Source of the DNA: Melioribacteraceae bacterium | GTDB taxonomy: Bacteria; Bacteroidota; Ignavibacteria; Ignavibacteriales; Melioribacteraceae | NCBI GenBank assembly: GCA_021739765.1 | Contig: JAIPBD010000008.1 | Coordinates: 62,001 to 126,000 of the forward strand | DNA: 64,000 nucleotides | Direction of reading: 5' to 3' | Part shown: positions 46,104-54,930 of the stretch, piece after piece | Position numbering within the stretch: the first letter of the stretch is position 1 | Layout of the letters: the number at the start of each line of letters is the position of its first letter | The notes under the pieces: model-generated | The model's input: the letters and a program-made list of their open reading frames with translations, nothing else | What the model was told of the DNA's origin: nothing | Database searches by the model: none | Position numbers and translations under genes: made by a program

Positions 46104-47485
46104 TGAAAAATTTCAAAAAAATTGCTTTTTCGATAGTTTCCTTTTTACTGTTAAATTCAACCCCTTTATTTGCAAGCGGAGGAGGGACGGTTCCACCAAC
46201 GTACACTGTAATTCCATTTGTTTTGCTCCTGCTGTTAATAGCAACCGGCCCCTTGTTTTTTCATCATTTTTGGGAACATCATTACCCGAAAATTTCGATT
46301 GCGTTGGGGGCAATTATCGTTGTTTATTATCTGGCGGTTCTTCATGATTCTCTGAGTCTGCTTCATTCATTAGCCGAATATCTTTCTTTTATCGCTTTGT
46401 TAGCATCGTTATTTGTGGCTTCGGGTGGAATTTTAATAAAAGTAGATAAACCCGCTACACCAATGTTAAATACTCTTTTATTACTATTTGGTGCCGTAAT
46501 AGCTAATGTGATTGGAACAACCGGCGCTTCGATGCTATTGATAAGACCATTCATGAAAATTAACGAAGGTCGTATCAAACCGTTTCATATAATCTTTTTT
46601 ATCTTTTTAGTTAGTAATGTAGGGGGAGCTTTAACTCCGATTGGTGATCCGCCGCTCTTTCTTGGTTTTTTGAGAGGTGTAGAGTTTTTCTGGTTTGTTG
46701 AAAATATTTGGTATATCTGGCTTCCTACAATTTTGGCAATCGCCGGAATCTATTACGTTTTCGATCATTTGGATTTAAAGAAGAGTGTCTACCAGGAAAG
46801 GGATTATACCAAAACTATTGAGTTTAAAGGACTGAAAAATCTTGCTTATTTAGTAATTATTCTCGTATCGGTTTTTATTGATCCGAAAGTTATGAGTTGG
46901 GTCCCATCCTTACACCCGTTTCCGTTCGGAATCCGGGAAATAATTATGTTTTCGGTTGTTTATGCTTCATTCAAAACGGCTGATAAAAATATTCTCAAGC
47001 AGAATGGATTCAATTTTGAACCGATCAAGGAGGTCGCATATCTTTTCGTCGGAATATTCGCGACAATGATTCCAGCTTTGCAGATAATAGCTCACGAAGC
47101 TAATGTAATGGGCGATAAACTGGATGCCGGAATATTTTATTGGGCAACGGGTGTCTTATCAGCGTTTTTAGATAATGCCCCGACATACTTGAATTTCTTA
47201 AGTGCAGAACTCGGGAAATTTGGTTTGGATGTTAATGTTGCTCAACAGGTTCGTGAATTTATGAATGAATATCCGCTTTATCTACGGTCAATTTCGGTTG
47301 CCGCTGTATTCTTTGGAGCGATGACGTATATAGGAAATGGCCCTAATTTTATGGTTAAATCAATCGCAGAAAGTTCCGGCGTTAAAATGCCCAGTTTTTT
47401 CGCATATTTATTTAAATATGCCATACCGATACTTATACCGATATATCTGATTGTTTGGTGGGTTTTCTTTTATGGAAAAGGTTAA
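46100..47485 (+). CDS. NhaD/CitMHS-type sodium:proton antiporter inside the nuo cluster
   Basis: 461 aa from ATG 46100, overlapping the nuoM stop. A possible signal/first helix (FKKIAFSIVSFLLLNSTPLFASGGG) precedes about 11-12 helices. Ion-transporter superfamily features are IANVIGTTGASMLLIRPFM (NxxGxTGxS half-loop) and SNVGGALTPIGDPPLFLGFLRG, mirrored in the second half by ATGVLSAFLDNAPTYLNFLSA and GAMTYIGNGPNFMVKSIAE, both with the D/N-x-P signatures of NhaD/ArsB-like antiporters. Sodium/proton exchange is inferred from family; citrate or arsenite transport is less likely. Flanked by nuoM and nuoN with 14-base spacing to nuoN. Confidence 0.85.
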   Translation: MMKNFKKIAFSIVSFLLLNSTPLFASGGGTVPPTYTVIPFVLLLLLIATGPLFFHHFWEHHYPKISIALGAIIVVYYLAVLHDSLSLLHSLAEYLSFIALLASLFVASGGILIKVDKPATPMLNTLLLLFGAVIANVIGTTGASMLLIRPFMKINEGRIKPFHIIFFIFLVSNVGGALTPIGDPPLFLGFLRGVEFFWFVENIWYIWLPTILAIAGIYYVFDHLDLKKSVYQERDYTKTIEFKGLKNLAYLVIILVSVFIDPKVMSWVPSLHPFPFGIREIIMFSVVYASFKTADKNILKQNGFNFEPIKEVAYLFVGIFATMIPALQIIAHEANVMGDKLDAGIFYWATGVLSAFLDNAPTYLNFLSAELGKFGLDVNVAQQVREFMNEYPLYLRSISVAAVFFGAMTYIGNGPNFMVKSIAESSGVKMPSFFAYLFKYAIPILIPIYLIVWWVFFYGKG

Positions 47486-47499
47486 TTGAGTAAAAAATT

Positions 47500-48930
47500 A
47501 TGATGTTAAATTCTTCCGAATTGATGCAGATCATCCCGTTTTTGGTGCTTGGAACCGGTATTGTTATATCACTTCTTATTGAAATGTATTCAAGTAAAAG
47601 TGACGCAATTTTACCCTGGTTAACAATCGCTTTATTGATTTATGTCGCGGTCCATTCAATCAATGAAGTCGGCTCAAACGATTTACTATTTGGGGGAATG
47701 CTCGCTGTAGGAGGGAAGTCTTCGATATTTAATTTCCTTTTTGCTGTGGGTGGAGCCTTGGTTTCATTAGGAGCAATCGATTATATTAAAAAATACGGAG
47801 CTAATTTCGGTGAATTTTACGTGTTAGTACAATCCTCGATTTTGGGTATGATGTTTATGTCGGGAGCTCGGGATATTCTCGTAGTTTTTCTCGGACTTGA
47901 ATTAATGTCGATTTGTTTTTATGTATTAGTGGGAATTAACCGTAAAAAAATCAACGCAAACGAAGCTTCAATGAAGTATTTCTTGTTGGGTGCATTTGCT
48001 ACGGGTTTTATTGTTTATGGTGTTGCACTGGTTTTCGGGACAGCGCAAACTATGAGAATTGGTGAAATATTAGTTAATTTTTCTTCGCTGAGTGGTAATA
48101 TCCTCTTTATGACAGGGTTTATTCTTTTGATAGTCGGGTTCGCTTTCAAAATCGCGGCTTTTCCTTTTCATATGTGGGTGCCGGATGTTTACACAGGTTC
48201 CTCGACTGCGGTTACCGGGTTAATGTCAACAGGTGGTAAAGCCGCCGCGTTTAGTGTTTTGTTGGTTCTCCTTGGAGCGGTATTTACACAAGAAATTGAA
48301 AATACTTTTATGCCGCTTTTTGCGGGATTGGCTGTGCTTTCCATGTTATATGGAAGTATAGTGGCTATTGCACAAAATAATTTGAAACGGATGCTTGCGT
48401 ACTCATCGATTTCTCATGCAGGATATATGTTGATCGGTCTGGCAGCCGGAAATTTAGAAAGTGTTACCGGAATTATGTTTTATCTCGTTATTTACGTGTT
48501 TATGAACATCGGTGCATTCGGAATAATCGCAATTATTGAAGGACCGAATGATGATAGAGTTGATCTGAATTCTTATGCCGGTCTTCACCAAAAAAATCCG
48601 GTTTTAGCTTTATTTATGGCTTTGTTTATGCTTGCCCTTGCCGGTCTTCCGCCATTAGCCGGATTCTTCGGTAAATACTATGTATTTATCGCAGCTATTG
48701 AAAGTGATCTGACTTGGTTGGCAATTGTTGGTGTTTTTTCCAGTGTAATCAGCGTTTATTTTTATCTTAGAGTAATCGTATACATGTACTTCAAAGAAAG
48801 CGAAGTTGATTTCAATGTTAATATTAGTCCAACCGGATTAATGACGGTAGTTATTTGCGGACTTTTGCTTATCGTTTACGGATTGTTTCCGGGATCTCTT
48901 CTGGGTTTGATTGCTTCCGTCGTAAATTAG
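47500..48930 (+). CDS. nuoN: NADH-quinone oxidoreductase subunit N
   Basis: 476 aa, about 14 helices. VVFLGLELMSICFYVLVG has the conserved Glu of the antiporter-like subunits. AAFPFHMWVPDVYTGSSTAVTGLMSTGGKAAAF and NLKRMLAYSSISHAGYMLIG have the key Lys residues. Two in-frame ATGs (47500, 47503) are both possible. Separated from nuoM by the antiporter gene; last of the nuo genes here. Confidence 0.95.
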   Translation: MMLNSSELMQIIPFLVLGTGIVISLLIEMYSSKSDAILPWLTIALLIYVAVHSINEVGSNDLLFGGMLAVGGKSSIFNFLFAVGGALVSLGAIDYIKKYGANFGEFYVLVQSSILGMMFMSGARDILVVFLGLELMSICFYVLVGINRKKINANEASMKYFLLGAFATGFIVYGVALVFGTAQTMRIGEILVNFSSLSGNILFMTGFILLIVGFAFKIAAFPFHMWVPDVYTGSSTAVTGLMSTGGKAAAFSVLLVLLGAVFTQEIENTFMPLFAGLAVLSMLYGSIVAIAQNNLKRMLAYSSISHAGYMLIGLAAGNLESVTGIMFYLVIYVFMNIGAFGIIAIIEGPNDDRVDLNSYAGLHQKNPVLALFMALFMLALAGLPPLAGFFGKYYVFIAAIESDLTWLAIVGVFSSVISVYFYLRVIVYMYFKESEVDFNVNISPTGLMTVVICGLLLIVYGLFPGSLLGLIASVVN

Positions 48931-48963
48931 AATTTTCTGTTCTATAAATAAATCTATAAATCT

Positions 48964-50526
48964 ATGATTCCACTATTTACTGCCGAGCAAGTGAGGCGCG
49001 CAGATTCTTACGCTATTGAAAAATTAAATATTCCGGGTATTGTTTTGATGGAAAATGCCGCCATAAGCATTTTTGAATCATTATCCGAGAATATTGAAAA
49101 TTTCGAAAATGTGATCTCCGCAGGCATCCTTTGCGGCAAAGGAAATAACGGTGGCGATGGTTTTGCGTTGGCTCGTCATCTTGTCAACTTTGGTATTCAA
49201 GTAAAAATAATCCTATTTGGTTCCCCGCAGGAATTAAAAGGTGACGCATTAATCAATTACAAAATTGCGGCAAACCTTTCTGCCAAAACCGGATTGTGTT
49301 CGATTGTCGAATTTAGCACAATTGGGGATTTAGATTCCCTAAGGGATTCTGAAATAATTATAGACGCAATTCTCGGCACGGGTTCAAAAGGTCAACTTCG
49401 CGAACCGTTTCCTGAAGTCATCAATCTAATCAACGATATGGATGTTTTTCGTGCCGCAATAGATGTTCCGACCGGTTTGGAAACAGATACCGGATTTGGT
49501 GTCTCGGTATTTAACGCGGATTTGACAATCACCCTGGCTCAATTGAAAAGGGGATTGTTTGTCTCGGAAGGATATAAAAACTCCGGGCGGGTTGATCTTG
49601 GTTCAATCGGAATCGGAAATGAATTTTTCGATGAATTGGGTGTTGAAGACTATTTTATCGAAAAAGAAGATATCAAAGATTTCTTACCCGTTAAAAAATT
49701 AGATATACATAAATATTCGGCGGGCAAAGTATTATCGATTGCCGGCTCAACAGATTATCCAGGCGCAGGGATTCTTACGGCGAAAGCGGCTTCAATGTCG
49801 GGCGCCGGCGCTTCAATTTTGGCGGTTCCAAATTCAAAAATGGAGCTCATGCAAAGAAAAGTGATCTCCGAAATTATTATTTCTTACGAAGACAACGCAA
49901 ATGGATTTCTCATCCGGAATTCCATTTCTGACTTGGAGAAAAAAATTGAATGGTCGGATTGTTTGGCTATTGGTCCGGGTTTGGGAAGGGAAGCAGAAAC
50001 AAAATTTGCTTTGAGTCAGTTATATCAAAATTATCTGAATAAAAACATTATTATCGATGCTGATGGATTTGCACCGTTAACGGATAATCAGTTTAGAAAT
50101 TATGATTTATCCAATTTTATATTAACTCCGCATTTAGGTGAATTCAGCAAATTAATCGCGGTTGATATCGATACGATTAAACGGAATATATTAAAATTCG
50201 GGAAAGAATTTGCAAGATCAACAGGATGTGTGCTCGTGCTCAAGGGTGCGCCGACCATCACATTTGATTCTGACGGAATAGCTTACATTAACAGCGTTGG
50301 AAATCCCGGAATGGCTAAGTTTGGCAGTGGCGATGTACTTACAGGAATAATTGCTTCATTTGTTGCGCAAGGAAGTAATAAGATAGAAAACATTATCGCA
50401 GCTGTTTATGTTCACAGTTTGGGAGCGGATCTGTTAGCGGAACAAAATACTACTTATGGTGTAACAGCCGAGGGATTAATAAAATACATTCCCAGAGCAA
50501 TTAAGGAAATTAATAACAATGTATGA
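48964..50526 (+). CDS. Bifunctional NAD(P)H-hydrate epimerase / ADP-dependent dehydratase
   Basis: 520 aa. The N-terminal epimerase (YjeF_N, about 1-215) has CGKGNNGGDGFALARHL, DAILGTGSKGQLREP and DVPTGLETDTG. The C-terminal ribokinase-like dehydratase (about 235-520) has HKYSAGKVLSIAGSTDYPGAGILTA, AIGPGLGREAET and GNPGMAKFGSGDVLTGIIASF. Together they repair NADHX and NADPHX. Location after nuo genes is metabolically fitting. The VanZ gene overlaps its end by eight bases. Confidence 0.95.
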   Translation: MIPLFTAEQVRRADSYAIEKLNIPGIVLMENAAISIFESLSENIENFENVISAGILCGKGNNGGDGFALARHLVNFGIQVKIILFGSPQELKGDALINYKIAANLSAKTGLCSIVEFSTIGDLDSLRDSEIIIDAILGTGSKGQLREPFPEVINLINDMDVFRAAIDVPTGLETDTGFGVSVFNADLTITLAQLKRGLFVSEGYKNSGRVDLGSIGIGNEFFDELGVEDYFIEKEDIKDFLPVKKLDIHKYSAGKVLSIAGSTDYPGAGILTAKAASMSGAGASILAVPNSKMELMQRKVISEIIISYEDNANGFLIRNSISDLEKKIEWSDCLAIGPGLGREAETKFALSQLYQNYLNKNIIIDADGFAPLTDNQFRNYDLSNFILTPHLGEFSKLIAVDIDTIKRNILKFGKEFARSTGCVLVLKGAPTITFDSDGIAYINSVGNPGMAKFGSGDVLTGIIASFVAQGSNKIENIIAAVYVHSLGADLLAEQNTTYGVTAEGLIKYIPRAIKEINNNV

Positions 50527-50923
50527 ATTTTTAGAAAAACATAAAGTATCACTTCTTTACGTACCGCTTGTACTTTATTGGATAACTTTATTGATACTAA
50601 CAAGTATCCCGGATGTGCCGAGAATATCCGATTTTACTTATGAAGACAAAGTAAAACATTTTCTCGCTTACGGCGGTTTAGCGACTTTGCTGTCGCTTGT
50701 ATTGCACTATCAAAACAAGTTTCATATCATGAAGAAAAATTATCACATAGTCGCATACTTTATTATTATAGTTTATTCGTTATTTGATGAAGTTCATCAA
50801 GAATTTATTCCCGGCAGGTATGGTGATTTTAATGATTTTCTGGCGAATTTAAGTGGCGCTATTATCGCTATTTTGTTGGTTTATCTGTTCGTGAAAAAGC
50901 AGAACAGTTACTATGCCTTCTGA
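50519..50923 (+). CDS. VanZ-family membrane protein
   Basis: 134 aa with four helices. Hallmarks of VanZ-like domains are DKVKHFLAYGGLATLLSL and SLFDEVHQEFIPGRYGDFNDFLANLSGAIIAI (the D-E-xxQ-xxxPGR-x-D-x2-D motif). VanZ gives low-level teicoplanin resistance in enterococci, but the general role is unknown. The start overlaps the preceding gene by eight bases. Confidence 0.88.
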   Translation: MYEFLEKHKVSLLYVPLVLYWITLLILTSIPDVPRISDFTYEDKVKHFLAYGGLATLLSLVLHYQNKFHIMKKNYHIVAYFIIIVYSLFDEVHQEFIPGRYGDFNDFLANLSGAIIAILLVYLFVKKQNSYYAF

Positions 50924-50961
50924 CAGGGAACATTTGTTCAATTTTCATGTAAAATATAAAG

Positions 50962-50990
50962 TTTGTAATTGACAAAGCAATCTATATTTA
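50962..50990 (+). promoter_or_regulatory. Bacteroidota-like promoter for the tonB-type gene
   Basis: TTTG (50962-50965), 17 bases, TATATTTA (50983-50990; one mismatch to TAnnTTTG). The SD and TTG start follow at 51018 and 51029. Confidence 0.45.
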
Positions 50991-51017
50991 ATAAGTTTCT
51001 ACTCGATTTCAATCTAT

Positions 51018-51023
51018 AGGAGG
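51018..51023 (+). promoter_or_regulatory. Shine-Dalgarno supporting a TTG start at 51029
   Basis: AGGAGG, a full SD core, 5 bases before TTG 51029. No ATG or GTG gives a sensible N-terminus. Confidence 0.8.
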
Positions 51024-51028
51024 TAAAA

Positions 51029-51685
51029 TTGGCCTTAAAGAAAAACCCCAAAGTTGACTTAAAATTGAAGTACCAAAGAACTTTGGAAATATGCGCTATA
51101 TTAGCTTTAGGTCTCTTGGTTGTGGCCTTCGAATTTTTCCCTAAATTTGAGACAGGAGACTTATCAATTGAAGCTCCACAAGAATTGATTGATGTGGAAG
51201 ACGTCGAAGCGACCAAGCAGGAAACAGCACCACCACCACCTCCAAAGCCACCTATCCCTATCGAAGCACCGTCAGATGATGTAATTGAAGATATAGAATT
51301 AGAAGATACCGAACTTGATATTGATGCGGTTGTCGAAGCCCCGCCTCCTCCGCCTGAAGAAGAGGATGAAGAGGATGAAGAACCCGTATTCTTTGTCGCT
51401 GTGGAAGAAATGCCCGCGCCAATTGGTGGAATCGGAGCAATTCAATCTCAGATCGTGTATCCCGAAATCGCAAAGAGAGCCGGTGTTCAAGGTAGAGTTT
51501 TTGTAAAAGCATTCGTTGATGTAAATGGCGTTGTTCAAAAAGTCGAACTTATTAAAGGTATTGGTGCCGGTTGTGATGAAGCAGCAATGGAAGCGGTTAA
51601 GAAAACAAGATTTAAACCCGGTAAACAAAGGGGTAAAGCGGTTCCGGTTCAAGTTTCAATTCCCGTCTTATTCAGACTGCAATAA
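51029..51685 (+). CDS. TonB-family energy transducer
   Basis: 218 aa from TTG 51029. One helix near residues 18-37 (EICAILALGLLVVAFEF) is followed by a Pro-rich then acidic periplasmic spacer (PPPPPPKPPIP, PPPPPEEEDEEDEE). The C-terminal TonB domain (about 130-218) includes YPEIAKRAGVQGRVFVKAFVD and VKKTRFKPGKQRGKAVPVQVSIPVLFRL. It should couple the proton gradient to outer-membrane TonB-dependent receptors; ExbB/ExbD are not adjacent. Monocistronic between a promoter and the terminator at 51704. Confidence 0.9.
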   Translation: MALKKNPKVDLKLKYQRTLEICAILALGLLVVAFEFFPKFETGDLSIEAPQELIDVEDVEATKQETAPPPPPKPPIPIEAPSDDVIEDIELEDTELDIDAVVEAPPPPPEEEDEEDEEPVFFVAVEEMPAPIGGIGAIQSQIVYPEIAKRAGVQGRVFVKAFVDVNGVVQKVELIKGIGAGCDEAAMEAVKKTRFKPGKQRGKAVPVQVSIPVLFRLQ

Positions 51686-51703
51686 AATTTAGAATCTTAT
51701 CTA

Positions 51704-51730
51704 AAGGCGTCGATTTTCGACGCCTTTTTA
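51704..51730 (+). terminator. Rho-independent terminator after the tonB-type gene
   Basis: AAGGCGTCGA (51704-51713), TTT loop, TCGACGCCTT (51717-51726) followed by a T-run: a perfect 10-bp stem starting 19 bases past the stop codon. Confidence 0.93.
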
Positions 51731-51789
51731 TTTTATCATAAAACTTTCCTTAAAATCAATCGTCGAATATACATTCTTTTTTATGACTA

Positions 51790-51824
51790 CTTGTTCATTT
51801 TATTGAACTTTAGTTCTATCTTTG
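51790..51824 (+). promoter_or_regulatory. Putative promoter of the TetR-efflux operon
   Basis: TATCTTTG (51817-51824) is an exact TAnnTTTG -7 box; CTTG at 51790-51793 is a weak -33 box with 23-base spacing. The first plausible ATG is at 51844. Confidence 0.45.
51805..51816. promoter_or_regulatory. Candidate TetR operator palindrome
   Basis: GAACT-TT-AGTTC is a perfect 12-bp palindrome ending on the base before the -7 box, in the promoter spacer of an operon whose first gene is a TetR repressor. Binding is inferred from position and symmetry. Confidence 0.5.
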
Positions 51825-51843
51825 TAGTTTGTGTTTTAAAATT

Positions 51844-52488
51844 ATGGTGAAAATGTTTTTTGAAATTAGAAAATCGGATTCGATGAGTAGGAGAGACAGG
51901 GAAAGACTCTTTAAAAGAAACGAGATATTAAACGCTTCCCTCAGAATTTTTGCCGAGAAAGGATTTAAACAAACAACTCTTGACGAAATCGCTGAAGTTT
52001 CGGAATATGGGAAAGGTACGATTTACAATTATTTCTCAAACAAGGAAGAGATTTATACCGCAATTATGGAAGAAGTCTCGTTCATTTTTAGCTCACGCAT
52101 TAAAGAAATCTATAGCGAAAACTTAAGCGTATTTGATTTTTTAACTAATCTTACAAAAATGTTTTTTGAATTTTATGAAACCAATCAACCCGTATTTTTA
52201 TTGATGGTGAGAATAAGAACGGATTTTATCGAATCGGATGCTTTAAATAAGTCGGAACTGTTTCGATGCAATCATACAGAAACTCTTGGTTTGTATAGGG
52301 AAGTGTTGCAAAATGGTATCGATTCCGGAGAAATTAAACCGATTGATATTGACAATTTTATCACTTTTTATCGGGGTGCGTTATTTCATTTTATATCGCA
52401 CAGCAAACACAACGGCAATAAAAATTCTATCGAAGAGAATACAAATTTTATTATTAACATAGTTTTTAACGGGATATTTAATCAATAA
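51844..52488 (+). CDS. TetR/AcrR-family transcriptional regulator
   Basis: About 214 aa from ATG 51844; in-frame ATGs at 51853 and 51883 are also possible and the true start is unsettled. The HTH domain is clear: RNEILNASLRIFAEKGFKQTTLDEIAEVSEYGKGTIYNYFSNKEEIYTAIM, with the recognition helix in YGKGTIYNYF. The C-terminal part is all-helical ligand-binding type. It is the first gene of a TetR-TolC-MFP-RND set with 10-base spacing to the next gene and a palindrome in its promoter, so repression of its own pump operon and relief by a pump substrate is the likely logic. Confidence 0.9.
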   Translation: MVKMFFEIRKSDSMSRRDRERLFKRNEILNASLRIFAEKGFKQTTLDEIAEVSEYGKGTIYNYFSNKEEIYTAIMEEVSFIFSSRIKEIYSENLSVFDFLTNLTKMFFEFYETNQPVFLLMVRIRTDFIESDALNKSELFRCNHTETLGLYREVLQNGIDSGEIKPIDIDNFITFYRGALFHFISHSKHNGNKNSIEENTNFIINIVFNGIFNQ

Positions 52489-52498
52489 CGGAGCAATT

Positions 52499-53839
52499 GT
52501 GAAAGAAAGATTATCGATACTTCTGATTCTGATTATTTTTGCAAATAATCAGTTTGCTCAGGAAAACTCCAAAGTAGTTCTGGATCTGAAAAAAAGTGTC
52601 GCGATGGCGCTTGAAAGCAACAACGATTATCAACAATCGAAACTGGCGAGAGAAAAAGCCGATGAACAAGTCACCGAGGCATACGGTTCTTCACTGTTTC
52701 CAAACATCAAGGGAAATATTAATTATAACCGGGCCATCAGGAGACCGGAATTTATAATTGAAACACCGTTATTTAGCGGAAGATTTCCGGTCGGATCGAC
52801 AAATACTCTAACTTCTTCTGTAAATGTTGAGCAACCTCTTTTTACCGGAGCAATGTTTTTAGCCGTTAGAATCGCCGAAACTTTTGCGGATATCTCCCAA
52901 CAAGGTCTGGAATTTTCTAAAATTCAATTGGTATTGAACGTCAAGCAATCCTACTACAATTATTTGCTTTCTGACAAGCTGGTTGAACTCGCTGAAATTC
53001 AATTGCAGAGAGCGGAAGAAAATAAAAATAATACTAAGAAGATGTATGACGCCGGGCTGGTCTCCGAATACGATTATATCAAAGCTAATGTGCAATATCA
53101 AAATACATTGCCCGCATTAACAGAAGCTCAAAATCAAAAAAGTTTGGCTGAAAATAATTTAAAACTTGCAGTCGGAATTGATTTTAATTCCAAGATAGAA
53201 GTTGCTGATTCACTCTCATACTCATATTATGATATTCCGAATTTTGAGGATGGACTTGAGCGGGTTATCAAACAAAATAAATTGCTTAAGCAGAAAGAGT
53301 TGGAGGTTGAACTTCAAGATCTAAGCGCTTCTTACGAATTCACCCAACATTTCCCAAAATTAAATGCTGTTGGCAGCTGGCAAATGCAAGCCCAAGAAGA
53401 GGATGAAAGAGCCTTTTCTAACTGGAGATATTCCAATTCGGTCAGTGTGGGTTTATCTCTAAGTATTCCAATATTTAACGGACTTACAACAAATTCTAAA
53501 GTGGAACAAGCAGAATTAGACTATAAGATTGCATTGGAAGGATTATCTAAAGTAAAAAAACAATTAAAAAATGACTATGAAAATACCGTGCTTTCCATTC
53601 GAAAAACGCAGGAACAGATTGAGGCTTACAAAGCATCCGTAAGCGAATCTAAAAGGGGATTTGAAATCGCCACGAAAAGATTTAACAGTGGTCTTGGAAC
53701 ACAAATAGAACTTACAAGCGCATTGTATGAAACCGCATTTGCCGAAGTAAATTTTAATACTTCCATTTATCAATATCTGGTTTATACGGCACAATTGGAT
53801 CTGATTTTAGGAAAATCATTAGAAGAAATTAAACTCTAA
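52499..53839 (+). CDS. TolC-family outer-membrane efflux protein
   Basis: 446 aa from GTG 52499. Signal peptide (KERLSILLILIIFANNQFAQ) and two repeated OEP halves of coiled-coil helices and short beta strands. The first includes KSVAMALESNNDYQQSKLAREKADEQVTEAYGSSLFP and the second SVGLSLSIPIFNGLTTNSKVEQAELDY. It forms the trimeric outer-membrane duct of the tripartite pump encoded with the next two genes (11-base gap to the adaptor). Confidence 0.92.
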   Translation: MKERLSILLILIIFANNQFAQENSKVVLDLKKSVAMALESNNDYQQSKLAREKADEQVTEAYGSSLFPNIKGNINYNRAIRRPEFIIETPLFSGRFPVGSTNTLTSSVNVEQPLFTGAMFLAVRIAETFADISQQGLEFSKIQLVLNVKQSYYNYLLSDKLVELAEIQLQRAEENKNNTKKMYDAGLVSEYDYIKANVQYQNTLPALTEAQNQKSLAENNLKLAVGIDFNSKIEVADSLSYSYYDIPNFEDGLERVIKQNKLLKQKELEVELQDLSASYEFTQHFPKLNAVGSWQMQAQEEDERAFSNWRYSNSVSVGLSLSIPIFNGLTTNSKVEQAELDYKIALEGLSKVKKQLKNDYENTVLSIRKTQEQIEAYKASVSESKRGFEIATKRFNSGLGTQIELTSALYETAFAEVNFNTSIYQYLVYTAQLDLILGKSLEEIKL

Positions 53840-53849
53840 GGAATAAAAA

Positions 53850-54920
53850 ATGAAAAAATATTTGAAACAAATTGCTCTGTTTTCACTTTTTGCGTTGATG
53901 GCTATCTCACAAATATCTTGTGATGACGCCGAGGCAAATAATGAAGAATCCGCGGAAGATAAGGAATTGCGCCGGGCGGTTCGTGTTGAAACCAAGGAAT
54001 TGGCAGCCCAGAGTTTTACGGATAACATTCAGATTGTAGGTGCTGTGAAACCGATGAAAAACTCAGACATCAGTTATTTCGATAATGGTTTGGGTGGAAT
54101 AATTAAAGAATTTAAGGTTGATAAAGGATCGAGAGTTAAAAAAGGTGACATCCTTTTTACCATTGATAATACAAGCGTAAAAGCCGCTTATGATGCCGCG
54201 AAAGCACAATATGATTTAGCGCAAATGAGTTTTGAGAAACAAGAACAAGTTTACAATCAAAATGTGAACAGCGAATTCCAATATCTCGAAGCCAAATTTA
54301 GAAGAGATCAGGCTAAGGCGAACTTTGAATCGATGAAGGATCGTTTGGATAAAACTTATGTTACCGCACCGTTTAACGGAATTGTTGACGCGAAGTTTTA
54401 CGATATTGGTGAGCTTGCCCCTCCCGGAATGCCCGTTATGACATTGATTGATATCGATAAAGTAAAAATCGAAGCCGGTTTGCCGGAACGATATGTCGGA
54501 AAAATTAAAAAGGGCGATCAAACCGATGTTATTATCAGAAGTCTGGGAGACCAAGTTTATACCGGTCTGATCACTTTTGTCGGATCGTCGGTTTCTGTGG
54601 CAAATAGAACCTTCCCAATCGAAGTAACGGTTAATAATTCCGGTGGTGAAATCAAACCCGAATTAGTTGCCGAAGTTTATATTGCCAACGGAGTTTATGA
54701 TAAAATTATTATGATTCCTGAAGATGTGGTTTCGCGAAATGATGACGGATACGTTGTTTATGTTGAAAAAGATGGACGATCGGTCGGGAAAAGTATCGAA
54801 ATTATAAATAGAATCGGGAATAGAATTGCGGTTAAATCCGGACTTGAAGCCGGTGAAAATTTAATTGTTGTGGGATATCAAAATTTAATAGAAGGCGAAC
54901 GAGTAAAAGTCGTCAATTAG
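53850..54920 (+). CDS. RND periplasmic adaptor (membrane fusion) lipoprotein
   Basis: 356 aa. Lipoprotein signal with lipobox ISQISC (C24), so it is probably anchored in the inner membrane. Adaptor parts in order: lipoyl half (GGIIKEFKVDKGSRVKKGDILFTID), coiled-coil hairpin (AYDAAKAQYDLAQMSFEKQEQVYNQN), second lipoyl half (TYVTAPFNGIVDAKFYDIGELAPPG), beta-barrel and membrane-proximal domain. It links the TolC-type protein upstream to the RND pump starting 11 bases downstream. Confidence 0.93.
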   Translation: MKKYLKQIALFSLFALMAISQISCDDAEANNEESAEDKELRRAVRVETKELAAQSFTDNIQIVGAVKPMKNSDISYFDNGLGGIIKEFKVDKGSRVKKGDILFTIDNTSVKAAYDAAKAQYDLAQMSFEKQEQVYNQNVNSEFQYLEAKFRRDQAKANFESMKDRLDKTYVTAPFNGIVDAKFYDIGELAPPGMPVMTLIDIDKVKIEAGLPERYVGKIKKGDQTDVIIRSLGDQVYTGLITFVGSSVSVANRTFPIEVTVNNSGGEIKPELVAEVYIANGVYDKIIMIPEDVVSRNDDGYVVYVEKDGRSVGKSIEIINRIGNRIAVKSGLEAGENLIVVGYQNLIEGERVKVVN

Positions 54921-54930
54921 GGGATATCAA

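Noticed and set aside
51258-51652. Reverse-strand frames across the tonB-type gene
   Set aside because: They mirror the Pro/Glu codon runs of TonB and have biased composition; the forward gene has a full SD, a helix and a TonB domain.
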